From Mesorhizobium sp. YM1C-6-2 (GTDB lineage: Bacteria > Pseudomonadota > Alphaproteobacteria > Rhizobiales > Rhizobiaceae): a stretch of 64,000 bases of DNA. The notes beneath the pieces are model-generated. The model was not told the origin of the DNA and ran no database searches. It saw only the letters and a list, made by a program, of their open reading frames with translations. Below are positions 56,886 through 64,000 of this stretch, piece after piece. Each line of letters begins with the position of its first letter. Position 1 is the first letter of the stretch. A program made the translations under genes and the position numbers. Where the stretch lies: positions 186,001 to 250,000 of the forward strand of contig NZ_RCIZ01000004.1 in the NCBI RefSeq assembly GCF_003666685.1, in the 5' to 3' direction.

Positions 56886-57830
56886 TCACTTTCCGGACAG
56901 GATGTCGTCGTAGACCTGCGCGGTGTCCTTCTCGTAGAGCGCGCCGGTGATGACGTTGAAGCCGGCCGGCACGCCGCCCGCCTGCATGGCGGCGAGCGAC
57001 AGCGCGACGTAGCTCGTCGCCTGCGGGTCCTGCCACTGCGCGGCGTTCACGTAGCCGTTCAGCACTTCCTGCGTGGTGTCGAGCGAGTTGCCCCAGCCGA
57101 CGACAGGGATTTCGCCCGGCTTCACGCCGACCTGGTCGAAGACGCGCTTGATCGAGCCGGTGACGAGGTCGCCGAGGCCGATGATGGCCTTGATCTTGTC
57201 GCGGTTGGCGGTGAGGTAGTCGACCATGCGATTGATCACCTCGGCCTGGTCGAGCGTCGAATCGGTGATCTCGTAGGTGATGCCGAGCGGCTCGAAGACG
57301 CTCTTGATGCCTTCTTCTTCCTGCACGCCATAGGTGGCGCCCGGGATTTCGACCGGCATCCAGACGAAATCGCCCTGCTTCACAAGGCCCTTGTCGACCA
57401 GATACTGCGCCCAGCCGCGGCCGAAGACCACGTTGTCGCCGCCCACATAGGCGTCGAAGCTGGCGGTCGGATCGGGCGTATTGAAGTTGATGATCGGGAT
57501 CTTGGCCGCGTTGGCTTCCTTGGCCACTTCGACCAGGCTGCCCGGATCGGGGCTGGTCGTGGTGATGCCGTCGGCGCCGGCCGCGATGGCCGCGCGCACG
57601 GCTTCCTGATGCGCCGCCACGTCGCCATTGTGGAACGACGTGTTCACCGTGTTGCCGGTGTCGGCCTCCCATTGCTTGGCGCCGGCGAGGAAATAGGTCC
57701 ACACCGGGTCGGCCGGGCTGCCGTGCGAAATCCAGTAGAACGTCTTGCCGGCCGCATAGGCGCCGCCGGACAGTGGCACGGCAAGCGCCAGCACCGCGCC
57801 GGCCGCAAGTAGTCTCAACTTACTGAGCAT
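56886..57830 (-). CDS. Sugar ABC transporter substrate-binding protein
   Basis: 314 aa. Signal peptide MLSKLRLLAAGAVLALAVPLSGGAYA, then a ribose-type (peripla_BP_4) fold: TFYWISHGSPADPVWTYFLAGAKQW, AAGADGITTTSPDPGSLVEVAKEANAAKIPIINFNTP, KAIIGLGDLVTGSIKRVF. Belongs to the simple-sugar group; the exact ligand cannot be read from sequence. Highest-expressed member expected, as it comes first in the operon. The 220-bp gap 57831-58050 should hold the promoter. Confidence 0.92.
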   Translation of the reverse strand: MLSKLRLLAAGAVLALAVPLSGGAYAAGKTFYWISHGSPADPVWTYFLAGAKQWEADTGNTVNTSFHNGDVAAHQEAVRAAIAAGADGITTTSPDPGSLVEVAKEANAAKIPIINFNTPDPTASFDAYVGGDNVVFGRGWAQYLVDKGLVKQGDFVWMPVEIPGATYGVQEEEGIKSVFEPLGITYEITDSTLDQAEVINRMVDYLTANRDKIKAIIGLGDLVTGSIKRVFDQVGVKPGEIPVVGWGNSLDTTQEVLNGYVNAAQWQDPQATSYVALSLAAMQAGGVPAGFNVITGALYEKDTAQVYDDILSGK

Positions 57831-58050
57831 AAGGGTTTCCTCCCGTTAGTATCAAAACCTGCACGCCCGGGCGCGGCACCAGCGACGTCCGGACTGTTCC
57901 TCCTCTGGTCGGATGCGAGTGCACCCTCTTTCTTGCCGAATGGCAAGCCTCCACCCTCGATGCTAGCCGGCAGGGACGCGGATGCCATCAAAGGTTCCAT
58001 CAGATTGCATCAGATCGGCGAGGATTGTGCCAGACGCGATTGCGTCCTGG

Positions 58051-59658
58051 TCACATCCGCCAGACGCCGACCTTCGTCTCCGGGATCGGGGCGTTGAGGG
58101 CGGTAGAGAGGGAAAGCGCCAGCACCTCGCGCGATTTTGCCGGGTCGATGATGCCGTCGTCCCAGAGGCGAGCCGAGGAATAGAGCGGGTGCCCCTCGCG
58201 CTCGTATTTCTCGAGGATCGGCGCGCGGAACGCGGCCTCCTCTTCGGCGGACCACGAGCCGCCCTTGCGCTCGATGCCTTCGCGCTTGACCAGCGCCAGG
58301 ACGGTCGCGGCCTGTTCGCCGCCCATCACCGAGATGCGGGCGTTGGGCCACATCCAAAGGAAGCGGGGCGAATAGGCGCGGCCGCACATGCCGTAATTGC
58401 CGGCGCCGAAAGAGCCGCCGATGATCAGGGTGACCTTCGGAACCTGGGCGGTGGCGACGGCGGTGACCAGCTTGGCGCCGTCGCGGGCGATGCCGCCTTG
58501 CTCGTACTTCTTGCCGACCATGAAGCCGGTGATGTTCTGCAGGAAGACCAGCGGGATTTTGCGCTGGCAGCAGAGCTCGATGAAATGCGCGCCCTTGAGC
58601 GCGCTTTCGGAAAAAAGAACGCCGTTGTTGGCGATGATGCCGACCGGCATGCCCATCAGATGCGCGAAGCCGGTGACCAGCGTGACGCCGTAGTTCTGCT
58701 TGAACTCGTCAAGCTCCGAGCCGTCGACAATGCGCGCGATGATCTCGCGGACGTCATAGGGTTTTCGTGTGTCCTCGGGAACGATGCCGTAAATCTCGTC
58801 CGCCGCGTAAAGCGGTTGAATCGGTTTCTTGAGGTCGAGCCCTATCGCCTTCTTCCGATTCAGGTTTCCGATGATGCGCCTGACGATCGCCAGCGCATGC
58901 GCATCGTTCTCGGCGAGGTGGTCGGCGACGCCCGAAAGACGCGTGTGGACATCCGCCCCACCGAGCTCCTCGGCGGTGACATCCTCGCCGGTGGCGGCCT
59001 TCACCAGCGGCGGGCCGCCGAGAAAGATCGTGCCCTGGTTGCGGACGATGACGCTCTCGTCCGACATCGCCGGCACGTAGGCGCCGCCCGCCGTGCAGGA
59101 ACCCATCACGCAGGCGATCTGCGGAATGCCGGCGGCGCTCATGTTCGCCTGGTTGAAGAAGATGCGGCCGAAATGCTCGCGGTCGGGAAACACTTCGTCC
59201 TGGTTGGGCAGGTTGGCGCCGCCGGAATCGACGAGGTAGACGCAGGGCAAATTGTTCTGCAGCGCAATTTCCTGCGCGCGCAGATGCTTCTTCACGGTGA
59301 GCGGATAGTAGGTGCCGCCCTTCACCGTTGCGTCATTGACGACCACCATCACCTCGCGGCCAGACACGCGGCCGACGCCGGCGATCAGACCGGCGGAGGA
59401 AATGTCATCGTCATACATGCCCCAGGCAGCGAACTGGCCAACCTCCAGGAAGGGTGAGCCTGGGTCGATGAGTTGCGCGAGGCGCTGTCGAGGCAAGAGC
59501 TTGCCACGCGAGATGTGACGCTCGCGCGCCTCGTCGGAGCCGCCGCGCTCGACGGAGGTCGCCTTGGCCGAGATGTCGGCGACCAGCGTCTTCATGCGTT
59601 CGGCATTGGCGCGGAAGGTGTCGGAGGCGAGGGAGATGGCGGACTGGATGGACGGCAT
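58051..59658 (-). CDS. mccB: Methylcrotonyl-CoA carboxylase carboxyltransferase beta subunit
   Basis: 535 aa from ATG 59658 ([22 protein letters not shown]; the upstream in-frame ATG adds 20 atypical residues), the usual MCC beta length. Carboxyltransferase motifs: [35 protein letters not shown]-like start, [31 protein letters not shown], and [38 protein letters not shown], which is diagnostic for MCC. Converts 3-methylcrotonyl-CoA to 3-methylglutaconyl-CoA together with MccA. Confidence 0.94.
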   Translation of the reverse strand: MPSIQSAISLASDTFRANAERMKTLVADISAKATSVERGGSDEARERHISRGKLLPRQRLAQLIDPGSPFLEVGQFAAWGMYDDDISSAGLIAGVGRVSGREVMVVVNDATVKGGTYYPLTVKKHLRAQEIALQNNLPCVYLVDSGGANLPNQDEVFPDREHFGRIFFNQANMSAAGIPQIACVMGSCTAGGAYVPAMSDESVIVRNQGTIFLGGPPLVKAATGEDVTAEELGGADVHTRLSGVADHLAENDAHALAIVRRIIGNLNRKKAIGLDLKKPIQPLYAADEIYGIVPEDTRKPYDVREIIARIVDGSELDEFKQNYGVTLVTGFAHLMGMPVGIIANNGVLFSESALKGAHFIELCCQRKIPLVFLQNITGFMVGKKYEQGGIARDGAKLVTAVATAQVPKVTLIIGGSFGAGNYGMCGRAYSPRFLWMWPNARISVMGGEQAATVLALVKREGIERKGGSWSAEEEAAFRAPILEKYEREGHPLYSSARLWDDGIIDPAKSREVLALSLSTALNAPIPETKVGVWRM

Positions 59659-59912
59659 GCGTGTCAATTCCTCCGGCGGCGTGCCTATCGGCATGCCCCG
59701 ATGTACCAGTTTAGCCACACAAGCCGCTAGTCTTTGCCGGACCTCGCCGCCCAGTGGTGGCTGCCATGTTTTCGCCTTAACGCAGGGTTAGTGCGCCCGC
59801 CCCGTTCAACCCGAAAGGAGAGCAGCCGTGAGATCCCGTCCGAGTTCGACACCTATCGTGCCGACGCTCGAATGGCGTTCGGCGAACTGCAATTCCTTGA
59901 GGTTGAAATGTC

Positions 59913-61052
59913 ATGGCACATTCCATGATCCGGCGTCGGCAAGAGGCCGAGCGCCAGCGCGATAATGCCTATGAGATAACGCTGCGGCGTGTCTTCGCCG
60001 CTGCTCGGCCCGCCCCGGATTTCGGGCGGGCGCTGGACGAAGCGCGCGCCGGGCTTGCGGGCCAGGCGATCCGCGATGGCGCGATGTGGCGGCCGAAGCT
60101 GAAGACGCGCGACCCCGGGCGTCTTCGCCTTGCTGCCGCGCGCCATCTCTACGCGCGATATCCCGTCGGTACGCATCTGGAAGTGATCTGGATGTCCGAT
60201 GACGGCATCGACCCTGCCGAGCAAAGGTTGCGCAGGCGCTGGTATGCCACCGTGGCGCGCGGTGACTCGCTCTACAAGGCGGGCGCATCCGAGTGGATGT
60301 CGCGCAAGGAGGTACACGCCTTTCTGAACGCTCCGGATGGCCTCGACTTCGAGCAGGCCTTCTGGTTCGCCATCGCGCGGGGCATGGGAGCTGATGCAAC
60401 TGCGTTCCGTGTCGCCCGGTCGAAGATCGCGTTCACACCGCGCAGCCAGATCAACTTCTGGCGCGACGCCGCGCGGCTGTTCACGAGCCAGGCGGCAGGG
60501 ACTGAAGAGATCGACGATCTTGCCGACTATCTGGCCGCAAGGTTGCGGGCTGATGCGAGCTACAGCCTGAAGGGCAGGACGCTGGCTTCGCTGCGGCGTG
60601 CGTCGGACGAGTGGCATCGTGACGTGGCGGCGATCGCCCGCATCGAGGCGATGCAGCGCCGCCAGACGGCATTCGCGAGCCAAGTTCCTGTGGGGCGCTG
60701 GGCTGGCGCAGGCCTTCCCGACTGGTCGTGGCGGCCGCCGGGCGAAGAGGCAAAGGCGCGGCGCGAGGAGTACGCGATGGTGCAGTTGACCAGCGCGAGC
60801 GATCTCGTGGCCGAGAGTCGCGCGATGCACCATTGCGTGTGGACCTATGCGGAGAAGTGCATCGCCGGCTATGCGTCGATCTGGTCTCTCAGGCTGAAGA
60901 GCGGCAAGAGCGTGTCGCGGCTGCTGACGGTCGAACTCGACCGGCGGCATCGCGCCGTGCAGGTGCGAGGCTTCGGCAACCGCGTCGCGACGAGCGAAGA
61001 GAACCGTGTGCTCGATCGCTGGGCGAAGGCGAACGGGGTCTGGCGCTTGTAG
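59913..61052 (+). CDS. PcfJ-like protein, stand-alone
   Basis: 379 aa. The C-terminal region resembles the PcfJ-like domain (PF14284): LTSASDLVAESRAMHHCVWTYAEKCIAGYASIWSLRLKSGKSVSRLLTVELDRRHRAVQVRGFGNRVATSEENRVLDRWAKANG (about residues 290-375), with an HC pair in MHHCV and a third Cys in EKC. The N-terminal ~280 residues are Arg-rich and helical without a domain I can name. PcfJ was named from a conjugative plasmid, but no conjugation gene lies near. Opposite strand to flanking mccB and ivd. Function unknown. Confidence 0.8.
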   Translation: MAHSMIRRRQEAERQRDNAYEITLRRVFAAARPAPDFGRALDEARAGLAGQAIRDGAMWRPKLKTRDPGRLRLAAARHLYARYPVGTHLEVIWMSDDGIDPAEQRLRRRWYATVARGDSLYKAGASEWMSRKEVHAFLNAPDGLDFEQAFWFAIARGMGADATAFRVARSKIAFTPRSQINFWRDAARLFTSQAAGTEEIDDLADYLAARLRADASYSLKGRTLASLRRASDEWHRDVAAIARIEAMQRRQTAFASQVPVGRWAGAGLPDWSWRPPGEEAKARREEYAMVQLTSASDLVAESRAMHHCVWTYAEKCIAGYASIWSLRLKSGKSVSRLLTVELDRRHRAVQVRGFGNRVATSEENRVLDRWAKANGVWRL

Positions 61053-61063
61053 CCAAGAACCCG

Positions 61064-61083
61064 CGCCGGCGGAAACGCCGGCG
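61064..61083. terminator. GAAA-tetraloop hairpin between PcfJ-like and ivd genes
   Basis: CGCCGGCG-GAAA-CGCCGGCG, an 8-bp perfect stem with a GNRA loop, in the 36-bp gap between converging genes. Symmetric, so it may serve both strands; no T-run on the plus side. Confidence 0.5.
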
Positions 61084-61088
61084 TGGGG

Positions 61089-62249
61089 CTAATCTTCTCC
61101 CATCATCTCCCGGCCGATCAGCCAGCGACGGATCTCGCTGGTGCCGGCGCCGATCTCGTAGAGTTTGGCGTCGCGCAGCAGGCGGCCTGTCGGATAGTCG
61201 TTGATGTAGCCGTTGCCGCCGAGCAGTTGGATCGCGTCGAGCGCCATCTGTGTCGCCTTCTCGGCCGCATAGAGGATGCAGCCGGCAGCGTCCTTGCGGG
61301 TGGTCTGGCCGCGGTCGCAGGCGGCGGCGACGGCATAGACATAGGCGCGCGAGGCGCTCGTGGTCGAATACATGTCGGCAAGCTTGCCCTGCACCAGCTG
61401 GAAATCGCCGATCGGCTGGCCGAACTGTTTTCGCTCGCGTGCATAGGGAACAGCGACATCGAGGCAGGCTGCCATGATGCCGAGTGGGCCGCCTGCGAGC
61501 ACAGTGCGTTCGTAGTCGAGGCCGGACATCAGCACCTCGACACCGCGCCCTTCCTCGCCGAGCACATTGTCGAAGGGAACCTCGACATCCTGGAACACCA
61601 GTTCGCCGGTGTTTGATCCCCGCATGCCGAGCTTGTCGAGTTTTTGTGCGATCGAGAAGCCGGTCATCGTTTTCTCGATGAGGAAAGCGGTGATGCCCCG
61701 CGATTTCCTGTCAGGATCGGTCTTGGCGTAGACGACCAGCGTGCCGGCGTCGGGACCGTTGGTGATCCACATTTTCGAGCCGTTGAGCACGAAACGATCA
61801 TTCTTCTTTTCAGCGCGCAGCTTCATCGACACCACGTCGGAACCGGAGCCCGGCTCCGACATCGCGAGCGCGCCGACCGTCTCGCCCGAGCAGAGGCCGG
61901 GCAGGTATTTCTGCTTCTGCGCCGCCGTGCCCCAGCGGTTGATCTGGTTGACGCAGAGGTTGGAATGCGCGCCGTAGGAGAGGCCGACCGAGGCCGACGC
62001 CCGCGAAATCTCCTCCATGGCGACGACATGAGCGAGGTATCCCATACCGGAGCCGCCGAACTCCGGATCGGCAGTGACGCCGAGCAGGCCGAGCTCGCCA
62101 AGTTCCGTCCATAGATGCGTGGGGAACTCGTTCGAGCGGTCGATGTCGGCGGCGAGTGGCGCAATCTTCTCCTGGGCGAAGCGGCGCACCATGTCGCGAA
62201 GGCCGTCGATCTCCTCGCCAAAGCCGAAATCGAGCGTGTTCAGATACAT
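61089..62249 (-). CDS. ivd: Isovaleryl-CoA dehydrogenase
   Basis: 386 aa. Acyl-CoA dehydrogenase fold; the catalytic Glu lies in the [12 protein letters not shown] segment, the position specific to isovaleryl-CoA dehydrogenase (most other family members have it later in the chain). [23 protein letters not shown] and [43 protein letters not shown] also fit. Oxidises isovaleryl-CoA in leucine catabolism and passes electrons to ETF. Confidence 0.95.
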   Translation of the reverse strand: MYLNTLDFGFGEEIDGLRDMVRRFAQEKIAPLAADIDRSNEFPTHLWTELGELGLLGVTADPEFGGSGMGYLAHVVAMEEISRASASVGLSYGAHSNLCVNQINRWGTAAQKQKYLPGLCSGETVGALAMSEPGSGSDVVSMKLRAEKKNDRFVLNGSKMWITNGPDAGTLVVYAKTDPDRKSRGITAFLIEKTMTGFSIAQKLDKLGMRGSNTGELVFQDVEVPFDNVLGEEGRGVEVLMSGLDYERTVLAGGPLGIMAACLDVAVPYARERKQFGQPIGDFQLVQGKLADMYSTTSASRAYVYAVAAACDRGQTTRKDAAGCILYAAEKATQMALDAIQLLGGNGYINDYPTGRLLRDAKLYEIGAGTSEIRRWLIGREMMGED

Positions 62250-62312
62250 GGTTTCCTCCTCGGCTCACCGCTCCGATCTTGCGGCAACAATCCTCATGAG
62301 GGAAGCTCGGAC

Positions 62313-62777
62313 ATGAGGAAGCAGAGCGCAGGCGTATTGGTCTTTCGAAGGCGGCCAAAAGCGGTCGAAGTGCTGCTCGTCCATCCGGGCGGACCGTTCT
62401 GGGCCAAACGCGACGCCGGCGCATGGTCGATCCCCAAGGGCGAGTATGCCGACGTCGAAGATGCCGAAACGGCCGCGCGGCGCGAATTCACGGAAGAAAC
62501 CGGCTGGAAGCTGGATGGAGAGTTCACCTCTCTCGGCGAGATAAGGCAGAAGGCAGGAAAGGCGGTGACAGCCTTCGCAGTCGAGGGCGACTTCGAACCG
62601 GCGAGCCTGGAAAGCAACAGATTCGAAATGGAATGGCCGCCAAGGAGTGGGCGGCAAGCCAGTTTTCCGGAGGTCGACAGGGCAGGGTGGTTCGGTCTCG
62701 ATGCGGCGCGCGAGAAGATGGTCGAGGGCCAGCGACCACTGCTCGATAGGCTTGAGGCGCTGCTTGCGGGCGGCTGA
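62313..62777 (+). CDS. NUDIX hydrolase
   Basis: 154 aa from ATG 62313 (the frame extends upstream only through antisense ivd sequence). Start KQSAGVLVFRRRPKAVEVLLVHPGGPFW; complete Nudix box GEYADVEDAETAARREFTEETGW (G-x5-E-x7-REUxEExGU). Cleaves a nucleoside-diphosphate-linked compound; substrate unknown. It is divergent from ivd with a 63-bp gap. Confidence 0.93.
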   Translation: MRKQSAGVLVFRRRPKAVEVLLVHPGGPFWAKRDAGAWSIPKGEYADVEDAETAARREFTEETGWKLDGEFTSLGEIRQKAGKAVTAFAVEGDFEPASLESNRFEMEWPPRSGRQASFPEVDRAGWFGLDAAREKMVEGQRPLLDRLEALLAGG

Positions 62778-62862
62778 TCTGCCGGCAGCGACGTAGCCCA
62801 GAAAGTAGCCTCCGCGAGGCATGGACCTAGCTGGCTGTCGCGAATTACGCTCTTGATCGGAA

Positions 62863-63996
62863 TTGGTGTTGGGTTCTGCCGGAGGCCGCAATGCATCTAC
62901 CCCCTTCAAGCTCGACCACTGGCTGTCGAAAGCCCGGTTTGCGACGCCGCCCATCCTTTATGATCTCGCGGCCAGCACCGGGCCGAAATGGACCGTGCGC
63001 GAGCTTCTGGCGCTGGGAGAGGGCGCAAGCCTGGACGACACGATCCTCGGCTATTCATCGCCGGAGGGCAGCCGGCCGCTGCGCGACGCGATCGGCGCTT
63101 TCCTTGGTGTGGATCCGGACTGGGTCGTGATCACGCTCGGAGCGTCGGAGGCCTTTTCCATTCTGCTCTGTACGGCGGCGCGGACCGGCGCGAACGTGGT
63201 GCTGCCGCACCCGGGCTATCCGGCCTTCGATCCTGTTGCCGGCGTCTGGGGGCTGGACGTCCGCCATGTCAGGCTGTCGCGCGAGCACGGCTTTCGGCAG
63301 CGTGCCGAGGACGTGTTGAAAGCGGTGGACGACAGGACCGCTGTTGCGCTGGTCAACACTCCGCAAAATCCGGCGGGCACCGTCATGCCGCGCGAGGAGA
63401 TCGAGACCCTGGCCGCCGCCCTGCACCGGAAAGGTGCATCGCTGATCGTCGACGAGGTCTACCACCCCCTCTATTTCGGCGAGCAGCAGGTGTCGGCCGC
63501 TGCTATCCCCAATGTGAACGTCATGGGCGACATGTCGAAGGCGCTGTCGCTGGCCGGCCTGCGGCTCGGCTGGCTGGTCGAGCGCGACCCAAAGCGGCGC
63601 GAGCAGATGATCGATGCGCGCGGCTACTTCACCATCAGCAGTTCGCCGCTGCTCGAGCGGCTCGCGGTGCATGCCTTCGCCAATCGCGAGGTGCTGCTGT
63701 CGAGGCTGCATGCCGTGGCGAGCGAGAACCTTGCGGTGCTCTCGGATTTCATGGAGCGTGCCTCGGATGTCCTTGGCTGGGCGGGGCCCGAGGGCGGCAC
63801 CGTGTGCTTCCCCTGGTTCCTGGATGGCCGTGACAGCCGGCCCTTCTGCGAGGCGCTTGCCGCGAACGGGGTGCCGGTTGCGCCCGGCGACTGTTTCGGC
63901 AAGCCGGAGCATATGCGCCTGGGCTTCGCGCTCCTGAAACGCGAAAAGTTTTTCGAAGGTCTCGCGATCTTCGAGCGCGTCCTGCGGGAGCAGTAG
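62863..63996 (+). CDS. Class I/II PLP-dependent aminotransferase
   Basis: 377 aa, fold type I. LGYSSPEGSRPLRDAIGAFLG, ITLGASEAFSILLCTAAR, PHPGYPAFDP, NTPQNPAGTVMP, VDEVYHPLYF and the PLP lysine in GDMSKALSLAGLRLGWLV are all present. The start is uncertain: TTG 62863 gives the longest form; GTG 62866 and TTG 62869 are also possible. Substrate not assignable. It ends 4 bp from the end of the window. Confidence 0.9.
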   Translation: MVLGSAGGRNASTPFKLDHWLSKARFATPPILYDLAASTGPKWTVRELLALGEGASLDDTILGYSSPEGSRPLRDAIGAFLGVDPDWVVITLGASEAFSILLCTAARTGANVVLPHPGYPAFDPVAGVWGLDVRHVRLSREHGFRQRAEDVLKAVDDRTAVALVNTPQNPAGTVMPREEIETLAAALHRKGASLIVDEVYHPLYFGEQQVSAAAIPNVNVMGDMSKALSLAGLRLGWLVERDPKRREQMIDARGYFTISSSPLLERLAVHAFANREVLLSRLHAVASENLAVLSDFMERASDVLGWAGPEGGTVCFPWFLDGRDSRPFCEALAANGVPVAPGDCFGKPEHMRLGFALLKREKFFEGLAIFERVLREQ

Positions 63997-64000
63997 GTCA

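Overview
The window comes from a high-GC alphaproteobacterium, most likely a rhizobial Hyphomicrobiales lineage (Mesorhizobium/Phyllobacteriaceae-like). The evidence is a gene-transfer-agent (GTA) head-tail cluster of the Rhodobacter capsulatus type, a FeuN-FeuP-FeuQ-like set, and the rhizobial gene order cycH-cycJ-cycK-cycL / degP / two-component pair / glnE / pleC-like kinase. No tRNA, rRNA, CRISPR array, integrase or transposase was seen.

Region 1 (1-14376) is a GTA structural cluster on the plus strand. It runs from a 5'-truncated portal protein (g3) through g3.5, prohead protease (g4), capsid (g5), adaptor (g6), stopper (g7), a small extra ORF, tail terminator (g8), tail tube (g9), g10, g10.1, tape measure (g11), distal tail (g12), hub (g13), NlpC/P60 peptidase (g14) and the megatron (g15), and ends with a holin-like peptide. 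Two things break the cluster: a minus-strand SecY-like membrane protein gene between g3 and g3.5, overlapping the portal 3' end, and two ~120-bp inverted-repeat elements flanking the g4-g5 module. A G-rich 8-bp tandem repeat ends g8 and faces a complementary C-rich tract.

Region 2 (14461-35151) holds envelope and regulatory housekeeping genes: feuN-feuP-feuQ, a lipoprotein, the cytochrome c maturation operon cycHJKL (ccmI-E-F-H), an opposing class III nucleotide cyclase, DegP, an OmpR-type two-component pair translationally coupled to glnE, a PleC-like PAS histidine kinase and aminopeptidase N.

Region 3 (35304-49622) is mixed metabolism: an orphan molybdopterin-binding oxidoreductase subunit with an EamA transporter, a divergent XRE regulator and small membrane protein, family-4 uracil-DNA glycosylase, ETF-ubiquinone oxidoreductase, an EEP-family protein, AMP nucleosidase, two tiny membrane or secreted peptides, a glutathione-transferase-like protein, a DUF2147 protein, a Sel1-like protein and a branched-chain amino acid binding protein.

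Region 4 (49670-63996) contains leucine catabolism in separated pieces: mccA with a VOC protein, mccB, and ivd. They are separated by an outer-membrane barrel, a DUF992 protein, a GST, a sugar ABC transporter and, between mccB and ivd, a lone PcfJ-like gene on the opposite strand. A NUDIX hydrolase and an aminotransferase close the window. IVD passes electrons through ETF to the ETF-QO encoded at 41489, so regions 3 and 4 are functionally linked.
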